A stretch of 64,000 nucleotides of DNA from Rotaria macrura. Its lineage: Eukaryota > Rotifera > Eurotatoria > Philodinida > Philodinidae. Positions 34,201-47,559 of the stretch are shown in pieces (within the stretch, counting starts at the first letter, position 1; each line of letters opens with the position of its first letter). A program made the position numbers and the translations under genes. The notes below the pieces were generated by a model. It worked only from the letters and a program-made list of their open reading frames with translations. It did not search any database and was not told where the DNA came from. Where the stretch lies: assembly GCA_900239685.1 (NCBI GenBank), contig OENT01000371.1, positions 1 through 64,000 of the forward strand. Direction: 5' to 3'.

Positions 34201-35394
34201 CATTCAATTATCAATGATTGGCAGAAGATTTTCGTACAAACCTAGGGGCGATTCAAATTTAAAACACAATGTAACAGCTCATTGACAAGTTGCGTGTTCT
34301 TAAAGATCTAGTTTGCAAAGTTTATTTATCAGTTTTTGTTTTTTACTTATTCATATTAAGTTGAAATCAGAAATCGTTTCAACTTTCTATTGATAAGATG
34401 TTCTTCATGTAAAGTCTTTGACGCTCTATTGAATACGTCGCGCACAATCAATTATCATGATTCAAAACTATCTGTCTCAATTTATTTGTTTATTTGATTA
34501 CGTTTAACATTTCGGAGAGTGTCGATGGGTTCTTATACCTGGTAGCTGTAGTTCAATTCTACTTTCTGTGAATGTTCCACAAAAATCATTGCGACTTCTT
34601 TCTCAGTATCTTAATACCAAGAATATCGATAGATAGATAAAACGTTGTCATTTTTCATACAAGAATTTCTATTTGTAAGATATTGTACCCAATCAGAATC
34701 AACGGGAAATTTTTCTTAGATATGAAATATGATAAATTAATTGTAAAATGAATAACTTTCGTGAATCTATCAATAGTATTGAGCTTGTCTTTTTGTCTCT
34801 CGAAATCGACAATGAATTCTACGTCAATCTATTAACGTTACTAGAATACATTAAACTTAAGTTTGTGTCGTTGATGGTAACTAGGGTATGTATCCTTGAG
34901 TCAAAAATTTACTTTCGAAAAGAAAGAAAGATATTTGACTGAAGAATTGTTCTAGTTCTCATCAACTCAATATGAATTCTATTATTATTTCTGAGAAAAT
35001 CAAATCATAGAAGACTATTCATATAAATTCATCTATAAAATCAGTAAATGTTACACACTTTTTTTCTTATCTTACCTTAACAACAATAATGCTTAGTCCT
35101 TCTGTTTCTTTTAGCCGATGAAAAGAAAGTCAATCAAATTTTTTTCTTTTACAAAGACACCATGTGCAAAGACATTTTTTCGTAACTAGTAAACAGAACA
35201 GAACAGAAAGCAATATTCATCATATCTGCAAAAAAGTCCACGTTTTTGCATTCGAATAAATACTGAATATATTCTGATAGACAAAGAAAGATCTTTAGTA
35301 AACTTGCGATCTTACTTTATGATGAATCCAAAGACGAATATTTTTAATACATTTATATCAACATCGATCACATTCATCGCACATCTATATTTTA
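31248..35394. other. AT-rich intergenic region
   Basis: Contains the 5' flank of the GTPase gene. No supported gene, no recognised transposon ends and no strong repeat. Small frames (31263-31454, 32520-32711, 34748-34942) show no domain or splice support. Confidence 0.5.
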
Positions 35395-36480
35395 ACTCGG
35401 GGTGAATCAGGCGTTGGTAAATCTACATTTATTAATGCATTCACTAATTATGTCAGTTTTAATACACTCAAAGAAGCCGTGAGAACGAAACATGTGAAGA
35501 TACGGATTAGTCGAGTATGCAGACTTGTCGAAGTGATATTTTTCGAATAGAAAATCGTTACTTACGTTTAATTGATGGACCACGTATTGGTGATGTAAAA
35601 GGTTTAGTACAAGATAAATTGAATGGTGATCATATTCTTTCTTGAATAAATCACGATGAATATTTAAATGGTATATGTTTTCTATCTATACCAACTTATG
35701 AATGATTGTGACAGTTGGTTTTCGCGGTTGTTTTAAAGCACTATTAACAAATTTTTCGTATTAATTAGTTCAAAAAATAATCAAATGCTTGTATTTATAC
35801 CGATGAACGATCATCATTCTATCAATCTGCTTCTACAGCATCACTTATTCAACAACTTATTGCAAACAATTATGACGGATAAAAAGTTGAAATTCTATTT
35901 ACTACATGGGATTCATTTATTTTTTATCATGAAACATTTTTCTTTTTAGCGATTCCTAAAAAATTTCAAGCAATGAAATGAATACTTTTTTTAAAAAGTT
36001 GGAAAGTATCATTGAAAGAAGTTACTCGACTTATTCAACGGTTTATTAAATGTTAAGCACATGCTTGTTGTACGAGATACCCTTTCAATTAATACAGCTA
36101 TATAGCTTATCAATGCACTTGTAAGATTCATCGATGAAATAACTAGAGTCATACACAAAAATATGGATTTAGCTAAAAAAAATATAATGATAGCCTACTT
36201 AAAGATTCATCGTTAACATTAGCTGAACGAATACAAAAGAAACATTGGCAGTTTGTCAGTTAAATGTACTCAAATAATTACTGTCAATGATCAAACTACA
36301 ATAGACTATGTAACGAAATATTATTCACATTTTTATTTAAGTGGTGTTGAACGAGAATGTATTGGTCAATCATCTTTGCAATTTTGTGGCGCAATAGACA
36401 AGAACACAGGTTGTTGTTCTTTTTAATCAGTAGTTGTTGAATAAGAATAAGACACAATTGGGATACAATGTTTAGAGATT
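35395..36480 (+). pseudogene. Decayed third copy of the AIG1-like GTPase
   Basis: Plus-strand translation starts abruptly with RGESGVGKSTFINAFTNYV (G1 region, matching GETGVGKSTFINAFANYV of the intact gene). It continues with LIDGPRIGDVKGLVQDKLN (degraded DTPGFGDTRGIEQDDLN), HDEYLNGICFLSIPT, a QQL..NN stretch, SWKVSLKEVTRLIQRFI (matching the WSKSVTQSIRLVDWI region), and near 36350 a Cys-rich piece CIGQSSLQFCG like the Cys/His cluster of the 27.8 kb gene. Stops and frameshifts separate the pieces and the N-terminal half is absent. It lies on the opposite strand to both intact paralogs. Confidence 0.7.
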
Positions 36481-38337
36481 ATCCGATAGAAATAGCAAGT
36501 AAATGAGAGGATACATCATGGGTATACTGTTAAACAATTATTACGTTGAAATCGTTTGACTTCATTTTACAAAATAAAGGCTCGAAGTGATCTATTCCAA
36601 GGACCTTTTAGGTTTCATGGAGGTTAAGCGATGGCTCCCTATTGTTAGAATAAAACTATGTGTGTTAACTAAACGACAGCTATAATCACATCTAGCATGA
36701 CTAACAAGTAGCGTGAATTGAAATCGATTCACTAAGCCCTACGCTTTCCAATCTGAGCTGCTTAGAACACAGCAACATCAGCTCATTAACACCTTTTGTA
36801 TGGTACTATAACTGGCGATTTGCTTGCTTCTGTCGATAACACTGGATATAATCACCACGGGCATTTGTGCAATATTTTCTAGACCCTTTCCTTTCAGTCT
36901 AGGGTGTAGTAGTAGTAGGATCGTACTGAGGGTTCGACTCAGAGTTCCAATGTTTAGATTTCAGCTAAGATAAAGATTCCTTCATGCAGTAAAAGCACAC
37001 AAAAATCTTCGTTTGATCTGTCGTAGCAGATAGCTCATGTTGAACAACGTTCGATTTATTTTCTTAATCGTTGTAATAAACATGAAAATTGATTTTCAAT
37101 GAGACGTTTAGTTTTAATATGTCACACTAAAATCGAGTTCTATTCTCTTTTCGTTCTACTTGTGAGTGCCGATTTTAGTAACAATGTTACATGCCTGTAA
37201 TTTCAGATAAGTTTTTAAATTTGAAGAAAATCCTATGAGTTACAACAGATTTCTTATGGAATTTTCTCTCTGATTCAGATCTTTGAAAAAAACGAAGTCT
37301 GTTTATTTCTTACACCAAGTCATAATGAGATAGTTACAATCGAAAGATTTTTATGTCGTTATACTTATCTAGTTTTGATTCAGAAATAATTTTTGAAGAA
37401 CTCAATATTTTGAGTTCCAATTTCTACTTGAAAGAATATTAATGCGTCGATGATTTTGAAGAATAAATACCTGTTGAAAATATGTAAAGTTGACTAACTT
37501 CTTGACATAGACTTCAGTAAGTTTACGAGAATGCTTACAAGTTTGAGATAGGCTTCAGCAAGCTTAGTCAAATGCTACAATTGTTTGAAAAGTAACGTAA
37601 AATCAAAGTTGCTTGAGTCTAAAATCTTTCCAAAACATAAATCTAAGATCTTCGGCTATAGATATCTATAGTTTTAACGAATGAAGATGCTCTGTTGTTA
37701 CAAGCACATATTGAACATTGATGACAGCTTTAATCATACTTATCGTATCAAAAGGAAAGTGTTGGTTTCGGCAAAAAAAATTTTCAATCTTAGAGAAATC
37801 ATTCAACATAATTGAAACTGAATAAAAAAATTAATCTATTAAGGTATCACATTATTGTAACGATATATTCACGAGATTCTCTTCTTCTTGAGTCACACTA
37901 CTTTTAGTTGGAATCAGTCATGGCTCTTCTCCAATGGAAGCTGTCCTCACGAAGATAGTCTCATTAACTTACGTCGTAAAGATATTGAATGTCCTGAAGA
38001 TTGCATACGTCGAACGTTTCTAATGAATTAGACCAAGAGGTAGAAAACTCATTTCGAACAACTCGTAATGTCGCATTGACTCTTTCCTCTATACTTAAAT
38101 ACAATAGATAAACAACGTTAATTCTACGCGTCTCACTGACATATCTTACGAATAAGGCTCTTAGATTCTTTCTTGTCGTGAAAGATGCTAAAGATTTGAC
38201 TATACAAGTGTTCATAAGAGTAACGCACTGAATGTAATTATATTATACAACAACAGACGATCTGTTATTCTATTCGACTTCATTTACACTGCAATCACCG
38301 AAATATTCTACACTATACAGTTGATAAGATTTAACAT
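36481..38337. other. Intergenic region, nothing recognised
   Basis: AT-rich. A minus-strand 83-aa frame with ATG at 38215 (37964-38215) has ordinary composition but no recognisable domain or partner exon; it is left uncalled. Confidence 0.45.
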
Positions 38338-40138
38338 ATGTTTACCTTTTCAGCTTCGCACACCGAAATAAATGTATGTTCTTCTCAGGTTTATGTCAAC
38401 TATGTCAATGTCACTGGGAGACACACATGTAAATTACGTACATATGAATATGCTGTATATCTAAAGTATCTTGAAATGCATACGTTCAATCGGCAAGCAA
38501 CATTGAGAACTATATTCAATCGACGCATTATTGCCCTACGATTACAATGACCTAATCCTTCCATACGGAAGATATTTTATTTATGAAGAAGAAATGAAAG
38601 AAAGTGCTGGTGCTAAACATTCTAATGTTGTTCAAGGCATGAAAGATATGATTTAGCAATATGAACGTGGACAAACATTACTTACAATGAAATCTAACGA
38701 AGAGTCGAGTTCAGTTGCTTAAAATCTGATAGGAGACAAGAAATAGGTTGAATCTAATTATATTCAGTTGAGTAAGCAGGCACGCAACCAGGATTTTTGT
38801 TTGGGGGGACCAAAGTTTTTCGATCTTATTTAATGACATTCTTTGTCTGTGATGAATAGTTTCGAATTTATTCTGGTTCATAGTTTTTATTTGTCAGCAT
38901 ATATTTACAAAATGAAAATTAAAAAAATACATAAATATTTGTTAGGGAAGACAATCAAATAGGTTAATTTGTAAAACTTATTTTACGTTTTGATTTAGCG
39001 AATTTATCAATGATACTATCGATATTCAGTTTTTCATCAATGTCTTTATCAGAGACCGAAAACGAATCGAATCGGAGGTGTCTATTCGGTTTCACTTCCG
39101 AATCGCAGTACTGAGTGTCATTTTCAAATATTTTTCGCGTTATATGTCCTGTCGTTGCAACACTTTGCTGCAATACCACCACTGAGTATCGGTTCATCGC
39201 TGCTGGACAAATTATCATGCAACGAAGTTCGAGGTTTGACTTCTCGAAAGTAAACACCATTCTCTTTATCAACTCAGTCGGAAGTAACAGTGATTGATAA
39301 TTCTGTTTTTACTATAGTTCGTCTCTGCTTCATCGCAATTTTTTTCCGTATAGCCTTAATATTGCTCAGCTACCTACACGTGCGCTTGCAGATTCGTACT
39401 GATAGAATCCGTGGGTGAAAGCTGAGATTTTATTGCTTTTAAAATCCCNAAAAAATCCGTGGTATTGTTACTAAAACGTTTGCAATAATCGGAAGATTTC
39501 AGCATTCTCAGAAAATTCAAGAAAATGCGGGTGCATGTGGATTGGAAGTGCATTTCGAAAAATAGACAAGACAGTTCTTTCCCTTGGCTGGAACTTTTAG
39601 ATGCACCCGTACTCAATCTCCTTTTTGTTATGAAATTAATTTTTCCTTGTCTAATCTGTTTTTGTATTATGATTATTCTTTGCGAAATACACTTAGAAGC
39701 AAAAGAAAAGAATACCGTCCGTCGAGACAGATGATGCTTGTCATGGCTGCACAAATGCTCTATAAACAATGCTGCGATCTTCTGTTATGTATGAGTCGAA
39801 TGGGGTCGAATCGAATCAAATCGAATACAGAAATGAACCGAATCGAATCGGATCGAATTGAGATTTTTCTATTCGTTTCGGTCTCTGATGTTGATAACAG
39901 GAAAAACATATACTATCAATGATTTGGAGGGGGGGATCGATCCCCCCAATCCCCCCTTTGCGTGCGTCACTGTGAGTAAGTCAACTCTATTCATTAGCTA
40001 CCTATAAATGGTTCAAGTTTTTAGCAACAGGTAGAAATATTGAAAGAAAAAAACTTAACGGCATATAAAAATGAAGAGTATTGTGATCCCATACGATTTG
40101 ATACTAGTTCAATAATGCTGAAAGATATAGTCAGTTGA
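38338..40138 (+). pseudogene. Remnant of an unrecognised spliced gene interrupted by a hAT element
   Basis: Plus-strand protein-like pieces: VYVNYVNVTGRHTCKLRTYE behind an acceptor-like TTCTTCTCAG (about 38388); then about 38556-38721 with PYGRYFIYEEEMKESAGAKH, an internal TAG, then YERGQTLLTMKSNEESSSV and TAA. Beyond the transposon at 38777-39972, a further exon-like frame follows AGCAACAG at 40031: VEILKEKNLTAYKNEEYCDP to TGA at 40138, 35 aa. The in-frame stop argues for a pseudogene. That all pieces belong to one gene is inference from order and strand. Confidence 0.4.
38777..39972. mobile_element. Non-autonomous hAT element with perfect 8-bp target duplication
   Basis: The left end CAGGCACGCAACCAGG (38777) and right end CCTTTGCGTGCGTCACTG (39955-39972) are imperfect inverted repeats. 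TGAGTAAG is duplicated exactly on both sides (38769-38776 and 39973-39980), the hallmark of hAT insertion. G-runs adjoin the ends (GGGGGGACC left; GGGGGGATCGATCCCCCC right, itself palindromic). CGAAT tandem motifs lie at 39797-39857. A minus-strand frame at 38964-39272 ends in IIDKFAKSKRKISF, which might be a transposase tail but is too short to assign. One N at 39450. Confidence 0.85.
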
Positions 40139-41840
40139 AGATTAATAGCAATATTCTTTATTAAATATTCCCATTTGTTTATTCGACAAAAAACTTTTAT
40201 AACTAACGATTTTCTTTTATTCTAAAAGTATTTTTCTTCGCTTATTACGTTCATTTCCTTCGTAAAACGTCTTGAGCACATAACGAGCTCAATTAACAAG
40301 ACATCACGAACTACCATTCGAATCTTCGAGCCATTGTAATCAGCAAAAACAAAGGCAACACAATACGATGTACCATGAAGAATTTCGTTGATAGTACTAT
40401 TTTACATCCATTTGTAACTAAATTTTCCTTTTTCTTTTTCGTTTTTCATATTCAAAATTGAGTTTTTTTTATAATAAAAAGACATGAAGTTTATAACGAT
40501 CAAACATATCCAACATTTGAATATCATCAACTTCTGATGACGGCTAGAAATGGTTTCTGATTGGAATTTTTTTTTCAGATGGTACAAATTTCCTATTGGC
40601 TTATTGTCAACGAGCAAATTTGATAATCGGAAAAAATCTCAAAGAAACTAAATACGTACTTATCAAGATAATTACTTTGGAAAAACAACATACTTATCAA
40701 GTTCAATAACGAATATATCAAGAGTGATGTATTGACTTTCGTTGAAACTTCTTGGGCTGTCAAATGCAACTATACATTATATTTCATGTTAAATGTTTTC
40801 TATTTCTTATTTTTCAGATATCCAATGATCTCGAATACATAATATCAAATAGATTGCCATTCATAGAGGAGAGAAGTTACTTGCTGCAACGGTAACTTCT
40901 CTCCTCATGTTGTGATTAATAAAGAATTTCGATTACAATTATCAATGACTTTTTTACGATGGAAAAAAAAGACTTTTCGTTCATCAAGTTTTTCTTTCCA
41001 AGAATTTTCGATTGTAAATGGATCAGAAGGCATTCGATTTTGATAATCTGATCATATGAATTGTTATTCGTCAATAGTAAAAGTGAATATTTCTTCGTCG
41101 GTAACTCTCTACTTTGAAATCATCAAAGAATTTTCCTCATGAAGAAATACATAGTTAGTTTTCGTTTTACTTGATTTGATAGTTATAAAAACATTCTGAT
41201 ATTGTACACGTCAGAATTTATTCTAGATGTTGAATATTTCTAACTATCAAATCACTTTCCGATTAATTATGTGCTGCATCAATAATAGAATTCACGGATT
41301 GATTAAATATCGAGTAACGAATTAATTATCTAATCTTTCATTATCGAAATTTAAGTCAAGTTTTTTCAATAAAATTTAATGATCTACTACCTTATATCAA
41401 TAGTTTTAATCTTCGACTGATACAAAGCATGTCTTCTATGAGATTTATTTCTATACATATGAGAAGCTCTAATGCTGAACTGGCTATTCTTCGAAATGAA
41501 CAATGAACTACATAGTTTCAACAAATATTTTCGTTGTACCAGTACGTATTCGAAATTCGATTTGACCTGAAGAGACGACGGGTACGATATATTTTTTCCC
41601 CGATGAATAATGAATGATTCGGAAAGCAAATCTTTCTAGGATATTTAATCATTCATTCGAAATCTCTTCACTAGAGATTATAATCGATCAAAAAGTTATT
41701 TGAACATTACAGGCATTCGATTTTCAGTCGTCAAATGTTATTCAACAATTAGATATGTTCGTCACCATAAACGAAGAGATTGTTTTCTACGAATAGGATT
41801 TCATTGATAAAAAAATTTCTACGAGAGATCACTCTATATT
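40139..41840. other. AT-rich intergenic region
   Basis: No supported gene. Contains the perfect hairpin at 40866-40906 and the 3' flank of the second GTPase gene. Confidence 0.45.
40866..40906. repeat. Perfect 15-bp inverted repeat with 11-nt loop
   Basis: GAGGAGAGAAGTTAC (40866-40880) and its exact complement GTAACTTCTCTCCTC (40892-40906). No flanking duplication or gene was seen, so its nature (small RNA hairpin, transposon remnant or chance) is open. Confidence 0.6.
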
Positions 41841-44800
41841 CTAGATGGATGTTGTTTTATTTTCATCTCGAATAGAATCTTGAGAATTTTCGACAATATA
41901 TTCCGATATCAATGGAGATTCTTGCATATATTTGATCCATTGATGAATATCAGAAAGAATATTATTTTCCGATCTTGTTTTCATTGTGTCTAAACGTTGT
42001 TTATAATTATTTGCTACTTTTTTCAACCCTTCAACTAATTGTATATTCATATAATTTCGATTATGATTTTCACAAATAATATTTTCCTCATTAATTATTC
42101 GAAGAAAACCATTGAGAAATGGATCACCTTGTGAATAACGAGCAATATGTAATAGAAAATGTGCAAATCGAACATTGACATGGCAAAGTAGAGATAATTG
42201 ATCGATCGCATCATTTTGTAGTTGACTCATTGAACCGTTTGAAATTCTATAATCGTCTAAAAATTCGATTGGTATTAGTTCATGAGGAGGAGCTTGAAGA
42301 CTACAATGTTGATTATTATTATTATTATGATCTATTTGATTGGATATATCTTGTTTTGAATCGGATTGAAATAATCCTTTTGATACATTCATTTTACAAC
42401 TTATAATGTTTCGTAGATAATTACGTATTGTTTCTAATAATGGATGTATCATTTGAACAATTTCGATTTCCGCACATCTTATAGATTCCAATTCATTTGG
42501 AATGTAGTATGGCGTGAGTTTTTTACGAATATAACGAATAAATCGATTGGTTTCAGTTACCGAATTAGACCAACTTGTGTCGTATGCTTGTTTTTCATTA
42601 GTACCAAATTGAATTCTATTTTTCTGAGCAAGTAAATAACGAAATGATTCATTGTCGAAACAGAATGTATTCTTTTTCTTAAAAGGTATGTCATTAATTG
42701 AAAATGATGACAGGACATCTTTGAGTAATGTTGCCGATTCTCCGGGCGTGTATAATGTCGATCGAGAGTTAGTAAAGCAAAATATAAGATTTTTTCGAAT
42801 ATCGGAACCTAATAAATTGAACAATTGAGTAAGACATGATTGAAGATATGGATTCAATTCTGATTCATTCGGTTTGAGAAGTATACATATCGCATTCAAG
42901 TATTTGAAGTTTTTTATATATTCTAAAATATGTTCCATATTAAGATCATCTTGTTGCACACCACGAGTATCGCCGAAACCTGGTGTATCAATAATGCGTA
43001 GTTTTGTTCCATCGTTATTATGAAAATTAAAAATATGTGAACGGCAACGTTGTGTAACTGATTGACCAGGATGATGAAAATTTTCGTTAATCGTCTTATC
43101 AACATCACCACATTGAATTGAATGCATTTCATGATTATCACCGGATGCAATGAGAAACGAAACTGGTATAGGGACGAGAGAATTTGCAGATTGAGCATTA
43201 TCAAGTGTTTTAAATGTAAGATAATTGGCAAGAGCATTGATAAAGGTCGATTTGCCAACACCTGTCTCTCCAAGAAGAAGAACATTCATTGTTTCAGTAA
43301 CCNATGTGAACGGCAACGTTGTGTAACTGATTGACCAGGATGATGAAAATTTTCGTTAATCGTCTTATCAACATCACCACATTGAATTGAATGCATTTCA
43401 TGATTATCACCGGATGCAATGAGAAACGAAACTGGTATAGGGACGAGAGAATTTGCAGATTGAGCATTATCAAGTGTTTTAAATGTAAGATAATTGGCAA
43501 GAGCATTGATAAAGGTCGATTTGCCAACACCTGTCTCTCCAAGAAGAAGAACATTCATTGTTTCAGTAACCGATATTTTTGATGATGCTGATGGAATAGG
43601 TTTTTGTGGTAAAGATGATGCAGAGGTATTCATATCTAATGATGTTGATATTTCTTTATGTTTGGATTTCTTTTTCCTATGTTCAATTTCGTTCGATGGT
43701 AAAATCATCATATCATGTAATTCGTATGTAGAATAAGAAAAGTCTGCATAGATAAGACGAAATTTTGCATTATTTTCAAGTTCATCAATTAAATCATTGT
43801 GTAAGTTTCTTAATCTTATGGGATTATTTTTATTAAGTAAATCGTTTGAACAAAGTATTCGATCTGTATTTTCATCAATCAATAATTTACGTTTCATTGA
43901 ATGTTCATTATCAGTCTTATCAATCTTTCGTTCGATTGCATTACAGTATTGTATATTTTGACGACCTAAACCATGTATAAAATGTGCTTTTCTATTAAGA
44001 TCAGTTACATTGTGAAATAGATTCGATATATTTGTTCTTAATGTCGTTTGAGTTTTATCATTGAGAATTTTATCCAGCATTGATATTCGACTTTGACTTG
44101 AACGAATTTCAATAATTAGATCAGCACATCGCTCCATTAGATTACTATATTCAATATTCAAATCCGACCATTGTTTATAAGCGGTTGCATAGCGTTCTTT
44201 AAAATGTCCACATAAAAGATTTTGCATATTTTCTTTAAAACATGCTTCGATTATTTTCATTGAACTTGATATTTCATATATAAATTTTTCGAAATGAATA
44301 TTATGGATTGATTCTTGATGAATTGTTTTCGAATTTAATAAAGGACAAAATGTATACGATAATTGTCGATATTCGTTTTCATCGGCTTTTAACCGAGTAA
44401 TTGTATGAAATACATTGTGCAAAGTTTCCATGTCAGTTAGATCGGGCATATTTGAATAAATTTTTGTAGCAATAATTTGTCTAAATGCATTAAGATCATC
44501 ACGTGTCAATTTGAAATCATTACAATCACCATTTAAATATGCTCGATATTTTTCAAGTGTAATATCAATCATTGCCATCATATGATTATCCTCAGGTAGT
44601 TGTAAAATAACAACTATTTCAATACCCCAATTTATACTCGTAATTATATGAGTAGCACCGGTATCAAAAGGATCAATATGAAATTGTTGCTGTATGTTGT
44701 CTGGTAATCGTTCTTCAAGATGTAGATATGAATAATGTAATATACGAGTATATTCATTTATTATACGTGAATAATCCACGATTGCACCTATTCCACTTTT

Positions 44801-45082
44801 TATTGTTAAATTAAGTAATAAGCTCCATCGTAATTGTTCATCGATATTCAATAATTCAAGAACATTTCGTTTATTATTTTTATCACCTTTTTCAAGAATA
44901 CATCGAGTTTTTTCATGTAATTTGATTGATACGACTTGTTGAAATTTTGTGTCTGATAATTCAACTAGTTGATCTTCACATGCATCATACAATAAACCGA
45001 GACGTCCCCTAGGATCGACTGCCGTTCGATTTAAAGTTCCTAATGATGTACGTGGAGTTTTTTGTATTGTTTGACGCGACAT
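41841..45082 (-). CDS. Second AIG1/GIMAP-like giant GTPase, about 990 aa; frame broken by an assembly duplication
   Basis: Starts at ATG 45082 (MSRQTIQK). As printed, the frame breaks at N 43303, where a 268-bp segment occurs twice. Removing one copy plus the N (269 bp) gives an uninterrupted frame of 991 codons. Residues 1-465 are homologous to the N-terminal region of the 27.8 kb gene (RTAVDPRGRLGLLYD, FRLIYADFSY). A Lys/Ser-rich linker follows, then G1 GETGVGKST at 515-523, HPGQSVTQ, G3 DTPGFGDTRG at 609-618 and a TNSRS motif where G4 would be. The Cys/His cluster of the paralog is replaced by a polar segment with an Asn run. The C-terminal helical region is retained. Single exon. Lost-frame alternative: a real recent duplication; the N makes artefact likelier. 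Confidence 0.8.
43035..43571. repeat. Perfect 268-bp direct repeat on both sides of an N
   Basis: 43035-43302 and 43304-43571 read identically, from ATGTGAACGGCAACG to TTGTTTCAGTAACC, with only N 43303 between. The segment lies inside the G domain of the second GTPase gene. Unmerged overlapping contig ends joined by one N explain it best. Confidence 0.9.
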
Positions 45083-46846
45083 GAGAATTGTTTGAAACCT
45101 ACCGGGCAGACATTAACAGTATATGTTTCACAATTATTATTATTCTCATTCAGTTTAACAAATACAAGAAAAGAGAAAAGAGAAAAGAAATGATCGCCAA
45201 AAGATTTTCTAACTCATCAGTTTCTCTTATTCGATTAGAATTTGACATACTGAAGTATCACTCTCTTGAGCGCATGCTACAGAAACAACACATTGTGTAA
45301 TCAGAAAGTTATGAAATACTAAAACGTTTTACCTTCAAAATACTATTGTTATGTATGGTAACAACATTAAATGGACTTTTGTTTTGTTTCTTAATGCAAC
45401 GAATATGACTCGATGTAAAAATTCTTTTTTTGCGTATTCTTCAAATGTAACGAATGAAAAAGAGACTCGTTATATGACAATATTATGATCAAAAGAAAAA
45501 CGTACTTTGTGACAAATCTTATCATAGTTGAAGTAAAAAGAAAAGGATATATTCGTCAAATAAAATAAGCAAACAACATTCCTTTTTATATTTGTTACAA
45601 AATTTTTGTTTTGTAACTTTTGCCAGTTTATAATTTGATGATGCATATCTTCCTACGATTGAATCTAACTAAAGTGTATGACAAATGACACTGTTCAATT
45701 GATAAAAAATAATTTAGTCAGTAATTTAAACAAAATTTCAATTCTTGTACTTTTCCGAAGATAGATTGACAGATAAACCCTTCGATTTCTTTTCATGTAT
45801 TAATTCTAACTTGATCCGTTGATAAACAATTCATGAAAGAATATCAAGGAATATGACGACTGAAGTCTTTTGTTTGAACTCTGATTATAACTAGCAATAT
45901 GCTTGGATACATAGAGAGAAATTTCTCGGTCGTTTGTTCGAGTTCAATGTTATTGAATGTATAGAACTATATTGTTTACGATGTGGCATTGTCTTGTAAG
46001 TCAATGTGAGACAGAGATTTATAAATTTATACTTGAGAATCCAACAGACGAATGTTTTATTGTTCAATGCTATGAATTCAAATTCAAATTATCAATGGAT
46101 AAAATTATTTTAATGAGTAATCTAAACAATATGGAAGCGTTGCATTTTAATGTAGCGACGGGTTGTTATTAAGAAAAATAGAAGATCTTCATGATTCTTC
46201 TATTATGTCTCTACATAGAAAAATGTTTACAAGGCTTTTATTTTAGTATTTAAAATCTGTTTTTTCTACACGATTTCGAGAATATGGCAAAACGATTCTT
46301 TTAATGTTTCAAAATGAAAATAAGCATTAAGGTCGATTTTCATCTTGTACGATTTTATTCTTGAATAAACTAGTTACTGCTCGACGTGTTTGAAGAACTT
46401 GTTTCTTTTATACAAGTCTTCTATCAATTCTAGACGATTGTACTTTTTTGACAAGATGCTCTATAGTACACAGTAGGATTAATTAACCATGTAAAATTGT
46501 GATATTCTTTCTGAAACAAGAATAAATCATATAGAACTATTAAGTAAATATTCCTGTAAAAGAAGCTGTACATTTAGAATGATGAAGCTCTGCAGGATCA
46601 TGTTGTTTTTCTATTCTTAAAACAAACGATGAACTTGCGATTTCTTATTACCACATATATATTTAATTCTATACTGTATGAACGAAACGAAGAAAAACTT
46701 AACCATGAAGCAGTTCATTATTTATACTGAATTCATTATAAATGGGTAAAGTTTTTCAATGAGAGATGACTATTTTCATTTGTATAAATTGTCAATCATT
46801 GATATTAGATGGTAGTCAGCTTAGTTTTATACTGAAAACATGATTG

Positions 46847-46869
46847 ATATATATATATATATATATATA
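46847..46869. repeat. (TA)n microsatellite
   Basis: Uninterrupted alternating TA run of about 23 bp. Confidence 0.85.
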
Positions 46870-47559
46870 AATATTTCGTTGCTCAGTTTAAGGGTTACAT
46901 CAGGATAACGGTGTTTTGAAGTTCTATTCAATACGGTAAACATTCGGCGTATGGCCTAGATTTGTACCGTATTCTGATTATGAAGGAGTGCAGTACAATC
47001 GATTTTATCGTTTTCATAGGGTGTAATTATGGATAATTGCCGCTCGACAATGATTCTATAGATCTTTTTAATTATTTTAAAATGAATTCCATCGAGTTTC
47101 TTATAGAAATCGAATAATTTTCATATAGATCTATCTTGCATACATGTCGGATATTGTTGTAATATATTCTTCGTTTGTAGGAATGATTGTCTAATAATAA
47201 CATGTTTGATAATATTGAAAGATACGTAAAATATTGTTTTGATGAAATGTGAAAGAGAAACAATAGGTATGCATGAGAAAGGTCGACGAAAAAAATGTCG
47301 AAAACTAAGATCTTCATGTTCTGCATGAAAAATAACTTATGTTCAACACAACTGTACTCTTTTGTACGAAATAAAGGGCCTTATCAAAAAATTCATGTTT
47401 CGTTTATGTGTCTGCATGGCGAGAAAATCATAATAAAAAAAAGCAATGAAATATCATATTGCTGTTGATTGATTTGTGAAGATTTTGAAAATTATATGAT
47501 GAATAATGAAGAAAAATTTCACATCTGAAAAATTTGACAGACTACCCATGACGGCTGAT

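Noticed and set aside
37964-38215. 83-aa minus-strand frame with ATG
   Set aside because: Composition is acceptable but no domain, homologous paralog or partner exon is visible; left as intergenic.
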